Made by a program: the position numbers and the translations under genes. This document shows, piece by piece, positions 33,050 to 42,297 of a DNA stretch of 64,000 nt. The stretch lies in the NCBI RefSeq assembly GCF_014636865.1, contig NZ_BMER01000006.1:248001-312000 (forward strand). The letters are read 5' to 3'. Within the stretch, counting starts at the first letter, position 1. Each line of letters starts with the position of its first letter. Under the pieces are notes generated by a model that ran no database searches, was not told where the DNA came from, and saw nothing but the letters and a program-made list of their open reading frames with translations. Origin of the DNA: Parapedobacter pyrenivorans (GTDB lineage Bacteria > Bacteroidota > Bacteroidia > Sphingobacteriales > Sphingobacteriaceae).

Positions 33050-34267
33050 TTAGTTGCTCACATCCGATAAGGCGCTACCGCTGCTGTGATAGACGATTTC
33101 CCCTTTAACCATCGTCATCTCTATCGTAATATTATCATCAAAAATAACGACATCTGCATCGTTTCCCGCCACTAATGTGCCCATGGAAGCGTCGACACCG
33201 AGTATACGTGCCGGCGTTGCGGTCATCATTCTTACCGCATCGATAAGCGATATGCCCGCTTCTTTCACCATGGTGCGGACCAATCGATCCGCAGTAGCCG
33301 TGCTGCCAGCGAATGCCTTGCGGTCCGGCAGTTTGGCCACTCCATCCTCTACCAAGACTTCCATACCATCAGCGATATTGCCCAATATACTTGGCCCCTC
33401 TGGCATCGCTGCTGCACGCATCGCGTCCGTAATCAGCGCCGTGCGATCCGCTCCCTTTATTTTGTAGATCAATTGGAGCAACTCTGCCGGCAGATGCTTC
33501 CCGTCTGCGATAATCTCTACGTCTAACCCGTCGAGCAGGAAAGCAGCCTCTATTACTCCACCGTGACGGTAGGCGTTACGCCGGGTCACACCAGACATGG
33601 CCGAGTAGAGGTGGGTAACCAATGTGTAACCATTGTCGAATGCTTCCATCACATCGGCATGCAATGCGTCGGTATGCGCAATGGAAGGCAGGATACCGCG
33701 ATCGCTCAACAAGCGGCCAAAGGCTATTGCGCCAGCCCGCTCAGGTGCAATGCTCCAACGTTTGATGGACTGCGAGCTCGCTAGAATTTCCATGTATTCT
33801 GCCGGGTCTGGGTCGCGGATATAGCGCGGATCCTGCGCACCTCGCTGTCTCATCGAAAAATAAGGCCCCTCGATATGCACACCCAAAAACCGCGAGCCAC
33901 GGATCGAACTGGAGGCCGCTTGGTCGTACAATGCCAGCGATTGGATGATCTGTTCCTTGGTGCTGGTCAGTATGGTGGGTTGGAGTGCCGTCGTTCCATA
34001 GCGAGCGTGTGTTTCGGCTACGGTCAAAAACGCGTCAACCGTACCATCCATGAAATCTGCGCCACCACCACCATGTACGTGCATTTCAATAAAACCGGGT
34101 GCTATATATTGCCCTTTTGCATCGATAACCGTTGCGGCTTCTACATCAATCTTTCCTTCACATACAGCTTCTATTTTTCCATGCTGTATCAACAGCTCCC
34201 CATTTTTAATCATACGGTAGGGGGTGATGATGTTACCGTTTACAATCCTTATAGCACTTTTTGACAT
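33050..34267 (-). CDS. nagA: N-acetylglucosamine-6-phosphate deacetylase
   Basis: A 405-residue amidohydrolase of the NagA type. Visible motifs are FIEMHVHGGGGADFMDGT (metal-binding start of the barrel), VHIEGPYFS, SIAHTDALHADV, VTHLYSAMSGV and the catalytic-Asp block LITDAMRAAAMPEG. It removes acetate from N-acetylglucosamine-6-phosphate in the cytoplasm, feeding the NagB-like protein encoded 19 bases downstream. Relaxed specificity for other N-acetyl hexosamine phosphates is possible. It lies 37 bases downstream of the transporter gene in the same operon. Confidence 0.9.
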   Translation of the reverse strand: MSKSAIRIVNGNIITPYRMIKNGELLIQHGKIEAVCEGKIDVEAATVIDAKGQYIAPGFIEMHVHGGGGADFMDGTVDAFLTVAETHARYGTTALQPTILTSTKEQIIQSLALYDQAASSSIRGSRFLGVHIEGPYFSMRQRGAQDPRYIRDPDPAEYMEILASSQSIKRWSIAPERAGAIAFGRLLSDRGILPSIAHTDALHADVMEAFDNGYTLVTHLYSAMSGVTRRNAYRHGGVIEAAFLLDGLDVEIIADGKHLPAELLQLIYKIKGADRTALITDAMRAAAMPEGPSILGNIADGMEVLVEDGVAKLPDRKAFAGSTATADRLVRTMVKEAGISLIDAVRMMTATPARILGVDASMGTLVAGNDADVVIFDDNITIEMTMVKGEIVYHSSGSALSDVSN

Positions 34268-34304
34268 GGATAGTTCTTAAAATAGTTGGTTGACAGTCTC
34301 ATAT

Positions 34305-35621
34305 TTACCATGTTCGGAGTTTATGTCCCCACATGGCGTAGTAAATTAAATACAGGTAACATGGTAATAGCACCCAATAGGCCTCACGCAGCCCCACACT
34401 GTCCGCAAAATAACCATATACTACCGGCAATATCGCATTGCCGCATAATCCCATGATCAACAGCGAGGCTCCTACCTTTGTAAAGCGGCCGAGTCCGTCA
34501 ATTGCCAATGGCCAAATGCCGGCCCATGTAAGTGAGTTGGGTATACCCAATAATACGACAAACCAAATGGATATATCGGTTTGATGGCCAAACAAGTTAA
34601 CTTCCCCGCGTGCAAAAACAATCAGCAAGGAAAGTACGGCTCCCATAAGGGTTACAAGTCGCAGCATATTCTTCTGGCTTATCCAACGTGGGATAACTGA
34701 GATACCCAGGAAATATCCCACAATGGCCGTCCCCAGCGTATATGATGGGAATACCTTCGCCTCGATCAATGACACGCCCATTGAACCCGCATAATTGATG
34801 ATGGTATCGATCGAAATGACTTGTGCGCCTACGTGAATGAAAATCGCTACCGCGCCCAAAATCAGATGCGGAAACTGAAAAATAGTGGTTTTACCAAGGT
34901 TTGAGGCGGAGACTTCTGCTGACTCTTCTTCCGTATTGATTTCGGGTAATGGCGAGTAACGTACCCCGATGCCAATCAACAACAACGCTGCACCGACAAT
35001 CGAATAAGGTATAATGACCCGTGCAATCAATTCGTCTAGCGCAGCAGAACGTGCACTATCCGACATGGATGCCAGGCTATCGAACAGCGCCTGGTCCGTA
35101 GGTCGTAATACCGCCGCAGCGAAAAGCAGCGGGGCCAAAATTCCTGCAAACTTGTTGCATATCCCCATGATGCTGATGCGCTGTGCGGCGCGTTCCTTCG
35201 GTCCTAAGATCGTAATGTAAGGATTGGCGGCAGTTTGTAGGATTGCCAGTCCAACACCTATCGTAAACAGGCCAAGCAGAAATACGCCGTAGGTTCGGGT
35301 CATTGCTGCCGGCACGAAGATAAACGCTCCGAGGCTCAGCGCGAAAAAGCCCAACATCATTCCTTTTTTGAACCCAACCGCTTTCAACAAATAAGACGAG
35401 GGCACCGACATGACAAAATATGCAATGTAAAACGCGAAAGCCACCAGGTAAGATTGGAAGTGGGTGAGTTCGCACGCAATCTTAAAATAGGGAATCAGGA
35501 TTGCATTGATCCAAGAAAGGAAGCCGAAGATGAAAAACATTCCGGCGATGATGACGATGGAAACCGTAGTATCCCGGCGGGAAAGCGAGGAAACGCTTAC
35601 CGCTGTATTAGGAGTAGCCAT
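34305..35621 (-). CDS. MFS sugar:H+ symporter, FucP/NagP-like
   Basis: A 438-residue inner-membrane transporter with about 12 helices. The N-terminal block IIAGMFFIFGFLSWINAILIPYFK is typical of the L-fucose permease (FucP) branch, which in Bacteroidota includes N-acetylglucosamine, glucose/galactose and fucose symporters. Its place directly upstream of nagA and a NagB-like gene makes an N-acetylated amino sugar the most likely substrate (NagP-like), but this is inferred from context. It is 18 bases downstream of the Gfo/Idh gene. Confidence 0.88.
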   Translation of the reverse strand: MATPNTAVSVSSLSRRDTTVSIVIIAGMFFIFGFLSWINAILIPYFKIACELTHFQSYLVAFAFYIAYFVMSVPSSYLLKAVGFKKGMMLGFFALSLGAFIFVPAAMTRTYGVFLLGLFTIGVGLAILQTAANPYITILGPKERAAQRISIMGICNKFAGILAPLLFAAAVLRPTDQALFDSLASMSDSARSAALDELIARVIIPYSIVGAALLLIGIGVRYSPLPEINTEEESAEVSASNLGKTTIFQFPHLILGAVAIFIHVGAQVISIDTIINYAGSMGVSLIEAKVFPSYTLGTAIVGYFLGISVIPRWISQKNMLRLVTLMGAVLSLLIVFARGEVNLFGHQTDISIWFVVLLGIPNSLTWAGIWPLAIDGLGRFTKVGASLLIMGLCGNAILPVVYGYFADSVGLREAYWVLLPCYLYLIYYAMWGHKLRTW

Positions 35622-35639
35622 ATGATCTATCCTTTCCGG

Positions 35640-36992
35640 TTAAACTTTGGGCTCCCAACCCTTTTCGTATTCTCGGCTCCACAACTTCCGCGCTTCGCGG
35701 TTATTCAGGATATGCCCATTGGATGGATCGGTCTCCAGGAATCCACCAGTGCGCTGAGCGATATTACCCAATTGGACAAGCAGCGTGCTGATATGGCCGC
35801 TTTCGATATCGGAAGCGAGCTTTTGACCACTTTTAATCCCATCGAAAAAATTCTGAATGTGGATAGCGTCCAATGCTTGAGACGGATTGGTGAGGTTTCG
35901 GGCATCGATGGTCAGGTCATTCTTGACTTCTTTCACCAATTTACCTTTGAGGTCATACACATTGTACGCATTGCCGCCATCGATTTGCAATGCGCCTTCT
36001 TCTCCATAAAAGATAACCCCGACAGTAGATCCTTCTATTGGCGTGCCGTTACAGCTTCTACCCTCCCAGGTAATCATACTTTTATCCGCAAACTCCAAAT
36101 TTATTGTTTGGGTATCGGGTGTTTGCCAGTCGTCTTGGTAACGGTAGCGCCCACCTGCAGAAGTGACCTTAGTGGGATAATCCACCTGTAGACCCCAACG
36201 GGCTAGGTCGACCATATGGGTACCATTATTTAACGCTTCACCAGTACCCCAATGCCAAAACCAATGCCAGTTATAATGAATGAGATTATCTTTAAGGGCA
36301 CGGCGTGGGGCAGGTCCCTGCCACAGTTCATAATCCAGCCATTCAGGCACCGTCATTTCCTTGCCCACCCCGATTGATGCTCGATTATTGGTATACCAGG
36401 TCTTTGCGAAATAAGGCTTACCGATGACTCCCCCGTGAAGCTCACCGATAGCTTGCGCTACGTTTGGCCAGGACCGCCGCTGGTTACCCATCTGAATCAC
36501 GTTTCCGTGCTTCTTTTGGGCAGCAATCAGCAATTCCCCTTCGTGCGGATTATGGCTCGCTGGCTTCTCCAGATAAACGTGCTTTCCAGCTTGAGACGCC
36601 ATAATCGCTGCTGGTGCGTGCCAATGATCCGGGGTTGCGACTACCAATGCATCAAAGTCCTGCTTCTCGAGCAGCCTGCGGATATCAGGCTCGGCCTTAG
36701 GTCGACTATTTTGTTTGCCAGCCACTTGCCCCATACATTTCTCAGCAGCGCGACTATCCACATCACAGATATACACAATTTCGCAGTTCGGCTGCGATGC
36801 AAAGTTGTTGGCAAGTGCAAGGCCCCGTGCATTGACGCCCATCATCGCCACACGGATACGTTCATTAGCCCCTACAATATTAGCATAACCGCGAGCGCTG
36901 AGGCCGGGTAAAATCCCGCCAAATGATAACGCTGCCGCACCTATTGTGGTTTTCTTGATAAAATCCCTTCTCGAATTCATCTTACTTTCCAT
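35640..36992 (-). CDS. Gfo/Idh/MocA family oxidoreductase with Tat leader
   Basis: A 450-residue NAD(P)-binding oxidoreductase exported by the Tat route: the leader is NSRRDFIKKTTIGAAALSFGG. It has a Rossmann start (RIRVAMMGVNARG), the sugar-oxidoreductase motif YLEKPASHNP and downstream MGNQRRSWPNV. Members act on sugars or glycosides with tightly bound nicotinamide cofactor; several Bacteroidota relatives form or reduce 3-keto sugars. It may start at 36992 (MESK) or at 36980 (MNSRRDF). First gene of the nag-like operon, whose promoter-like element and palindrome lie just upstream, so it probably acts on the same amino-sugar source before uptake. Confidence 0.88.
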   Translation of the reverse strand: MESKMNSRRDFIKKTTIGAAALSFGGILPGLSARGYANIVGANERIRVAMMGVNARGLALANNFASQPNCEIVYICDVDSRAAEKCMGQVAGKQNSRPKAEPDIRRLLEKQDFDALVVATPDHWHAPAAIMASQAGKHVYLEKPASHNPHEGELLIAAQKKHGNVIQMGNQRRSWPNVAQAIGELHGGVIGKPYFAKTWYTNNRASIGVGKEMTVPEWLDYELWQGPAPRRALKDNLIHYNWHWFWHWGTGEALNNGTHMVDLARWGLQVDYPTKVTSAGGRYRYQDDWQTPDTQTINLEFADKSMITWEGRSCNGTPIEGSTVGVIFYGEEGALQIDGGNAYNVYDLKGKLVKEVKNDLTIDARNLTNPSQALDAIHIQNFFDGIKSGQKLASDIESGHISTLLVQLGNIAQRTGGFLETDPSNGHILNNREARKLWSREYEKGWEPKV

Positions 36993-37044
36993 AATTTAGT
37001 TAAATAAGTTGTAAACCTCGTTTAAGAAAATACACCTATTACAT

Positions 37045-37062
37045 TTCGTGTACGTACACGAA
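37045..37062. promoter_or_regulatory. 18-bp perfect palindromic operator (TTCGTGTACGTACACGAA)
   Basis: TTCGTGTACGTACACGAA is a perfect dyad with a central CG, the form recognised by LacI-type repressors. It overlaps the -7 box TATCTTCG (37066-37059 on the - strand), which is 19 bases from a TTTG -33 box (37089-37086). A repressor bound here would block transcription of the Gfo/Idh-transporter-nagA-NagB operon. No regulator gene lies in the window. Confidence 0.7.
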
Positions 37063-37105
37063 GATAGATAAAAGTATTTTAACCGCAAATTTTTTCAGCC
37101 CTTTT

Positions 37106-38590
37106 TTACAGCTCTGTTCGTTGCGCCTGTATTGCCGCGATTGTTACAGGGCTGGATTGGGGGCCAAACCGTTTGCGAATATAGGTCAATATCACGGCCA
37201 GATCCCGGTCTCCGATAAACGAAAATTGTGGCATTTCGTTTTTCCCGCTTAAAATAAGACGAATCAAGGAATCCGGATTGCCGCTTACCAAGGGCGACCT
37301 GTTCAATGCAGGAAATGTTCCCGCCACTCCCCTACCGTTGGTCTTATGGCAGGAAGCACAATAATTGACATACAATTCTTCGCCCCGGCTTACTACATCC
37401 CCAACAGCACGTTTCACGACAGCATTTTTAGCCTGCTTATCCACATATTTTCTATCCAGCGCATATATTCTCAAAATCCGATCGTCTTTTTCATCTGCAA
37501 AGCCGTTGGGATTCCAGTCGCGGTTACTGGTAGCGACATAGACATCGCCATCAGGCGACACACAAATCGAACGCAGGCGCCCGAATACCTGCTGAAAATA
37601 ATTTACGTCTTTAATAATGCTATCCCCCGAAGCATTCAATTCAAGCGCATGGATACTATTACCTTTCAATGTGGTTAATAACAATTTCCCTTTCAACTCA
37701 GGTAGTTTATCAGACGAATAATAAGTTAATCCAGCTGGTGCAATCGTGGGTGTCCACGAACGCAACGGCGAGACCACTGCCGAATCGTGCACAAACTGTT
37801 CTTCCATTTCCGTATTCACAAAACCCGCTACGTGTGGCCAGCCATAGTTTCCGCCTTTGTGGATGAGGTTGACTTCATCTTCCACCGCATCTCCGTGGTC
37901 TGAATTATAGAGCTTTCCATCCACATACACCAAACCTTGGGGGTTACGCAATCCCCATGCCCACACCGCACTACCTGGAAACGGGTTATCATCCGGGATG
38001 CTCCCATCGATGTTATATCGCAATACTTTCCCATTAAGCGAAATGACACTTTGCGCATTTTCGAACTGTGCACCATCGCCTGTTGCGACCATTAATTTTC
38101 CATCTGGCGCAATAATTACACGGGCCCCAAAATGCCCGTTCCAGCCGGGGTATTCCAAGATAACCAATGAATCGACCAACGTATCCGCCTGATAGGTATA
38201 GCGAACCACCCGTGAAAAACGCGACTTATCCGCCCTTTCGCCGCTGTAATTCAGAAAAACATAAGGTTGGTTTGACAGATCCGGATGCACAGCCATTCCC
38301 AACAAGCCGGATGTCCGGTCGCGCAGCACGCCCTCCAGGTTCAATAGGCATGTGATTTTTCCCGTTTCCGGATTGAGCCTGCTCACTGCTCCGCCCTGTT
38401 CGGTAAACCATATGTGGTTATCCGGCCCCCAAACCAACTGCCATGGTACGTCCAAATCGGTCGCTATCGTTTGCACACCAAGTGGTGTTCCACCCATCAG
38501 AAACTGGTCATCAGGAGCGTTCTTATCGTGTGTACTACACCCTAGAAAAAAAAGCAAAGCAACGGAGCTTATAAGCCGTACATTTATCAT
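37106..38590 (-). CDS. PQQ-type sugar/aldose dehydrogenase fused to cytochrome c, lipoprotein
   Basis: A 494-residue lipoprotein (lipobox FLGC at residue ~18). Residues 35 to about 390 form a six-bladed propeller of the soluble glucose/aldose dehydrogenase family. The catalytic His is in GWNGHFGARV, and cofactor/calcium-site motifs are VATGDGAQ and WGLRNPQGLVY. A C-terminal class I cytochrome c domain follows, with the haem motif CASCH (411-415) and a likely Met ligand in NEMPQFS. It should oxidise a sugar or aldehyde in the periplasm with PQQ and pass electrons to its own haem. Last gene of the eight-gene operon, 3 bases after its neighbour. PQQ use is inferred; no pqq synthesis genes are in the window. 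Confidence 0.88.
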   Translation of the reverse strand: MINVRLISSVALLFFLGCSTHDKNAPDDQFLMGGTPLGVQTIATDLDVPWQLVWGPDNHIWFTEQGGAVSRLNPETGKITCLLNLEGVLRDRTSGLLGMAVHPDLSNQPYVFLNYSGERADKSRFSRVVRYTYQADTLVDSLVILEYPGWNGHFGARVIIAPDGKLMVATGDGAQFENAQSVISLNGKVLRYNIDGSIPDDNPFPGSAVWAWGLRNPQGLVYVDGKLYNSDHGDAVEDEVNLIHKGGNYGWPHVAGFVNTEMEEQFVHDSAVVSPLRSWTPTIAPAGLTYYSSDKLPELKGKLLLTTLKGNSIHALELNASGDSIIKDVNYFQQVFGRLRSICVSPDGDVYVATSNRDWNPNGFADEKDDRILRIYALDRKYVDKQAKNAVVKRAVGDVVSRGEELYVNYCASCHKTNGRGVAGTFPALNRSPLVSGNPDSLIRLILSGKNEMPQFSFIGDRDLAVILTYIRKRFGPQSSPVTIAAIQAQRTEL

Positions 38591-38593
38591 GTC

Positions 38594-40075
38594 TTAATCC
38601 TTGATCAATTCATTTACCGTATAGCACACCAACCCGCTACGTATCGGCTGCCCCCATTTACTCCGCAGATCACCCAAGTTCAGCTCATAAATAAAACCTG
38701 GTTTTAAAGAAGCCAGTTGGAGGGTCACGGTTTTTCGATTGCGAGACAACTTCACATCCGTGACGCGGATCCTTTCCAATTCCTGTTGAGGGGATCCGTA
38801 TTTTTGATGATATAAATAATAATACCTAGCGAATTGATAGTTATCCGGATTTAGTGCCGCGGTGTCTTGTATGGGTTGTGTAAACGTCAGTTCGAACCCA
38901 TCGGATGTAAGCCGCATCGTATACACGTCGACGGGTTGCTTGCCTGTGAATACAATTCGCTGTATCCCAACATCCCCGAGCCAGCCATGTGCATTCTGCC
39001 CTACCCACAAACTACCATCTGGAGCAAATGCCAGTCGGCTATTCCCTTTTCGTAATCCCAAGCTATCCAAAAAGGGGGTGCATGCCCCCTGGAATTTGCC
39101 ATTCACTTTTTCCAACATCACCCGAACGATCCGTCCACGATTCATTTCGCCAACGAAGAGCTGCCCTTCGAAAGGCCCGAATTTTCCGTCCGTGTAATCG
39201 AATACCGGTTGTGAGGGAGAATTGGCCATGATACCGTGTGGAAAATAAACCACAGGAGGCGTACGCATGCTATCAAGTGTATCTAGCGGAAGCCGGAACG
39301 GATTACCACGGCTCCATCCCGACGTCCATACCAATCCGCCGGGGTGTCCGTAAAATTTTCCTGGTTCTACATGAAACAATGAGCTTGTTCCCACCCAATC
39401 CCCCTGATTGTCGGTTACAAATAAATTATCCGCTCCATCGACTACGATCCCATTCGGCGAGCGGAATCCAACTGCAAAGGGATGCAATGTGCCATCCTTG
39501 GTTAGCTTTGTTACCCATCCCCTATAGGGAACGGTGGAAAACATCTGTCGATTCCCCGTCGTCCCGTCGCGACCGTCCAGGTTGATCGTTCCCCTTACTT
39601 CATCGCGCATTTTCCCACCAGAGGAGGATGAATTCAATGCGATATAGAAATTGCCTCTGCTGTCCATCTCCGGGCCATAATTGAATTCATGGTAATTGCC
39701 CGTTATGCCAAAAGCATCCGTTACGTTCTCATACAGATCAGCTACGCCGTCGCCATCCGTATCTTTTAACCGCGTCAGTTCCGGAAGCTGCATCACCAAT
39801 ACCTCGTCGTTATCTACCACATGAATTCCCAACGGATCGTGCAAGCCCTCGGCAAACAGGTGCCATTCTTTTGTTATCGTATCGTAGGTCATGACTTCCC
39901 CTCGGGTAAACGCAGCAATCAGTTTGCCGTTAGGCAAGAACTCCAGTGCTCCGACCTGACTGGCCAGCCCTTTGGGCGTCTTGATATTTTCCACCATGTA
40001 GGCCTCCCCCGACTCCGGAGCAGGTGAACAAGCCATCAGCAGACTAATCGACAAGGCAAAAAAAACACCTTTCAT
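38594..40075 (-). CDS. Exported beta-propeller dehydrogenase-like lipoprotein
   Basis: A ~493-residue lipoprotein (MKGVFFALSISLLMAC). It has a six-bladed propeller related to PQQ-dependent/sorbosone dehydrogenase-like proteins (PNGKLIAAFTRGEVM, VGFRSPNGIVV, LFVTDNQGDWVGTS, LFVGEMNRGRIVRV). A calcium-binding type loop DTDGDGVADLYENV occurs near residue 105. A short C-terminal beta domain (about 380-493) carries no cytochrome motif, unlike its neighbour. ATG 40075 is preferred, overlapping the upstream stop by one base (TGATG); a GTG at 40078 would add one residue. Probably oxidises a substrate with electrons going to the cupredoxin or cytochrome encoded beside it; activity is inferred. Confidence 0.8.
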   Translation of the reverse strand: MKGVFFALSISLLMACSPAPESGEAYMVENIKTPKGLASQVGALEFLPNGKLIAAFTRGEVMTYDTITKEWHLFAEGLHDPLGIHVVDNDEVLVMQLPELTRLKDTDGDGVADLYENVTDAFGITGNYHEFNYGPEMDSRGNFYIALNSSSSGGKMRDEVRGTINLDGRDGTTGNRQMFSTVPYRGWVTKLTKDGTLHPFAVGFRSPNGIVVDGADNLFVTDNQGDWVGTSSLFHVEPGKFYGHPGGLVWTSGWSRGNPFRLPLDTLDSMRTPPVVYFPHGIMANSPSQPVFDYTDGKFGPFEGQLFVGEMNRGRIVRVMLEKVNGKFQGACTPFLDSLGLRKGNSRLAFAPDGSLWVGQNAHGWLGDVGIQRIVFTGKQPVDVYTMRLTSDGFELTFTQPIQDTAALNPDNYQFARYYYLYHQKYGSPQQELERIRVTDVKLSRNRKTVTLQLASLKPGFIYELNLGDLRSKWGQPIRSGLVCYTVNELIKD

Positions 40076-41220
40076 CACTGTTTTTCTGTTTTCGTCAGGG
40101 TTAGGGTAAACGCACGCGCTTCGTTAGCCGTCAACTGCAGCACATGATGTTTCCACACGCCTTTTGAAGCAATATACATCACTCCTTCGTAGGGGGATGA
40201 ACGGAATGTCACCCTCGTAGGCGCATCCGGGATCCGGAAATTCCGTTCTATCCCCTTCCCGTCAGTCGTCTCGCGGATCAATTCGTACACGTCCGTCCCA
40301 TCTACCTGATAGTGGAACTCCAGGTAGCGATCTTTCATCCGGTAGCCCTTGTATGCAATCCGCACAGGGGCTTTGTTGCCGATTTGAATCGGAAAGTCGA
40401 TTTTACTGCGAAAGAAAACCTCCCCGACTATCTTTGATTCGGCATCTCCTTTTCCTTTCCAGAGATCTGCGTTATCCAGAAACCCACCCATCCAAGCAAA
40501 CCGTAACGTAGAAGTACCCGCATCCCAACAATACGACACGTTGTGGGGCAGCGCGACGGCAATTGCCGCCGGACTGGCTCCCGCTATGAATACGCGATAA
40601 TGATAAGGGGGCACAGGCGTATACGGATGCAGCATGACCGGCTTTTCGTTTGCATGCCCGAGGTGCCCAGCACTCTCATCGGTTTTGCCGTCACGACGGC
40701 TTTCCGGAATATTCAAATCCTCCGCGAGTTGTGGCATTTCACCGGATACACTTACATACATCGCCCCAAACATCATTGTACCGTGGCCCGGGTAAGTACA
40801 CACGTAGGGATACACGCCCTCTTCATTGGGTGCCTTAAAAACCAGGGTCCTGGATTCTTCAGGTGCTGTAACGGGTATTGCCCAAAGTACATCACGGGTT
40901 TCGGGGATGTATCCGGCAGCAGGTCCGGCCTCACCAAGGTTGTTGGCCAGCGCCACTACCTTTTCCCGGGTACCGGGCTTAACAATTAAAAGATTGTGGC
41001 TCATATCGTCGGTATTATCCAGCAGTAGTTTAACCTGATCCCCTGGTTTCACCGTGAAGCGGACGACACTGAATTGCAATCCTGGCAACACCCCCATCTT
41101 GATGGTTGTTGTCGAATCGGTTTGACTAAATACCGAGGTACCGATAGCCAAGGTAAACCATGCGGCAACTCCCAATCGCTTTACGGATGTTCGCATCACC
41201 ACCTGTATCTGCCTCATCAC
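40075..41220 (-). CDS. Secreted azurin-like cupredoxin with C-terminal extension
   Basis: A 381-residue exported protein (leader ending FSQ near residue 33; translation may begin at Met1 or at Met9, base 41196). Residues about 35-160 form a type I copper domain. The ligands are His75 (DDMSHNLL) and Cys141, His146, Met150 in VCTYPGHGTMMFG, exactly the azurin spacing C-x4-H-x3-M. Residues 195-381 form a separate beta-rich domain (YRVFIAGASPAAIAVALP through GVWKHHVLQL) seen with dehydrogenase-associated proteins but of unknown role. It is a likely electron carrier for the two dehydrogenase-like proteins encoded immediately downstream, with which it overlaps by one base. Confidence 0.85.
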   Translation of the reverse strand: MMRQIQVVMRTSVKRLGVAAWFTLAIGTSVFSQTDSTTTIKMGVLPGLQFSVVRFTVKPGDQVKLLLDNTDDMSHNLLIVKPGTREKVVALANNLGEAGPAAGYIPETRDVLWAIPVTAPEESRTLVFKAPNEEGVYPYVCTYPGHGTMMFGAMYVSVSGEMPQLAEDLNIPESRRDGKTDESAGHLGHANEKPVMLHPYTPVPPYHYRVFIAGASPAAIAVALPHNVSYCWDAGTSTLRFAWMGGFLDNADLWKGKGDAESKIVGEVFFRSKIDFPIQIGNKAPVRIAYKGYRMKDRYLEFHYQVDGTDVYELIRETTDGKGIERNFRIPDAPTRVTFRSSPYEGVMYIASKGVWKHHVLQLTANEARAFTLTLTKTEKQ

Positions 41221-41229
41221 ATTCGGCGG

Positions 41230-42294
41230 CTATGGATTATTTCCCAGAAAGTCGCTTACGAAACCGTCGTCAATCAGTTCCGGATAGGCCTCACACACCC
41301 TCGTAATCTCTTCGGCTTGTCCCGGAGAAAGCTTTTCATCGGGATCCAGGCACCAAATGCCTTTTATGAGACCTTGTCTACGCAACACTTCATGTATACC
41401 CGGGATGCAACCGTGGAAACCGTGTGCGGGATCAAAGATCGCAGCATTCATATCGGTAACCGCAACGCCTTTCTTCAGCAGGTCCGCAGTTCCTTGGTAA
41501 TCATTTTCCCGGCACCGTTTCACTTCGTTGAATAAGTTGACGGCAGCATGTGTCCACACCGCCCAATGCCCCAATAGCCCGCCTTCGAAACGCTTTCTTA
41601 CCGTCTTGCCATTTATCTCAAACTCGTATGTTGTCAGTAGGTCGGCCACAATGTTATCGTCATTGCCCGTATAGAGGGTGATCTCGTCGTTCCGGCTGGA
41701 ATGGCATACCGCGCGGATAAGATCCAACGTTTGGTAACGATTAAACGGCGCAGCTTTGATGGCGTGAACATTTGGAATCTCCGCGAATGCCTTCCAAAAA
41801 TCGTAGGAAAAAATACGTCCGCCGACGCTTGGCTGGAGATAGAAACCAAAAACAGGGATTATTGCTGCAACCGCCCGTGTACGATCCAATAGCTCCGCCT
41901 CCGTTTTTCCCTGCAGGCCGCCCATACTTAACAAAGCGAGATCATAATCATATTTCAGGGCAACCATCGCTTCCTTCAGTGCCTGATCCGTATCTCCGCA
42001 GACACCAGCCACAGCAAGAAAACGCGCACTCTTACCGGATGCAGCTATCTCTTCGGCAGCGAGCGCCAATACTTTTTCATACAGATTCACATCCGGATCG
42101 CGTATAGCGAATTGTGTACTATGTACGCCAACCGCCACACCGCCGGCTCCAGATGCCAGGTAGTATCGGGTCAATAATCGCTGATGTTCTTCGTCCAGCT
42201 TCCTATTCGCATTAAGCGCCAGGGGATGTGCGGGTATTACCGTCCCCTGTTTTAATAACGTTGCTTTGATCGAAGATAATTGTTGTGTTGCCAT
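41230..42294 (-). CDS. DHDPS/N-acetylneuraminate lyase family aldolase
   Basis: A 354-residue class I aldolase-type TIM barrel, longer than canonical DapA (~290). The Schiff-base Lys is in VHAIKAAPFNR and the catalytic Tyr in PVFGFYLQP, followed by the barrel-end segments. The substrate-binding loop is GAGGVAVGVHST rather than the GTTGE of DapA, so it is not a lysine biosynthesis enzyme. It probably cleaves a 2-keto-3-deoxy acid or similar oxidised sugar derived from the operon's substrate. It has no leader, so it is cytoplasmic. It is 3 bases downstream of the SDR gene. Confidence 0.82.
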   Translation of the reverse strand: MATQQLSSIKATLLKQGTVIPAHPLALNANRKLDEEHQRLLTRYYLASGAGGVAVGVHSTQFAIRDPDVNLYEKVLALAAEEIAASGKSARFLAVAGVCGDTDQALKEAMVALKYDYDLALLSMGGLQGKTEAELLDRTRAVAAIIPVFGFYLQPSVGGRIFSYDFWKAFAEIPNVHAIKAAPFNRYQTLDLIRAVCHSSRNDEITLYTGNDDNIVADLLTTYEFEINGKTVRKRFEGGLLGHWAVWTHAAVNLFNEVKRCRENDYQGTADLLKKGVAVTDMNAAIFDPAHGFHGCIPGIHEVLRRQGLIKGIWCLDPDEKLSPGQAEEITRVCEAYPELIDDGFVSDFLGNNP

Positions 42295-42297
42295 GGG

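Noticed and set aside
41230-42294. Assignment as dapA (4-hydroxy-tetrahydrodipicolinate synthase)
   Set aside because: The catalytic Lys and Tyr are present, but the substrate loop differs, the protein is about 60 residues longer and the context is catabolic.
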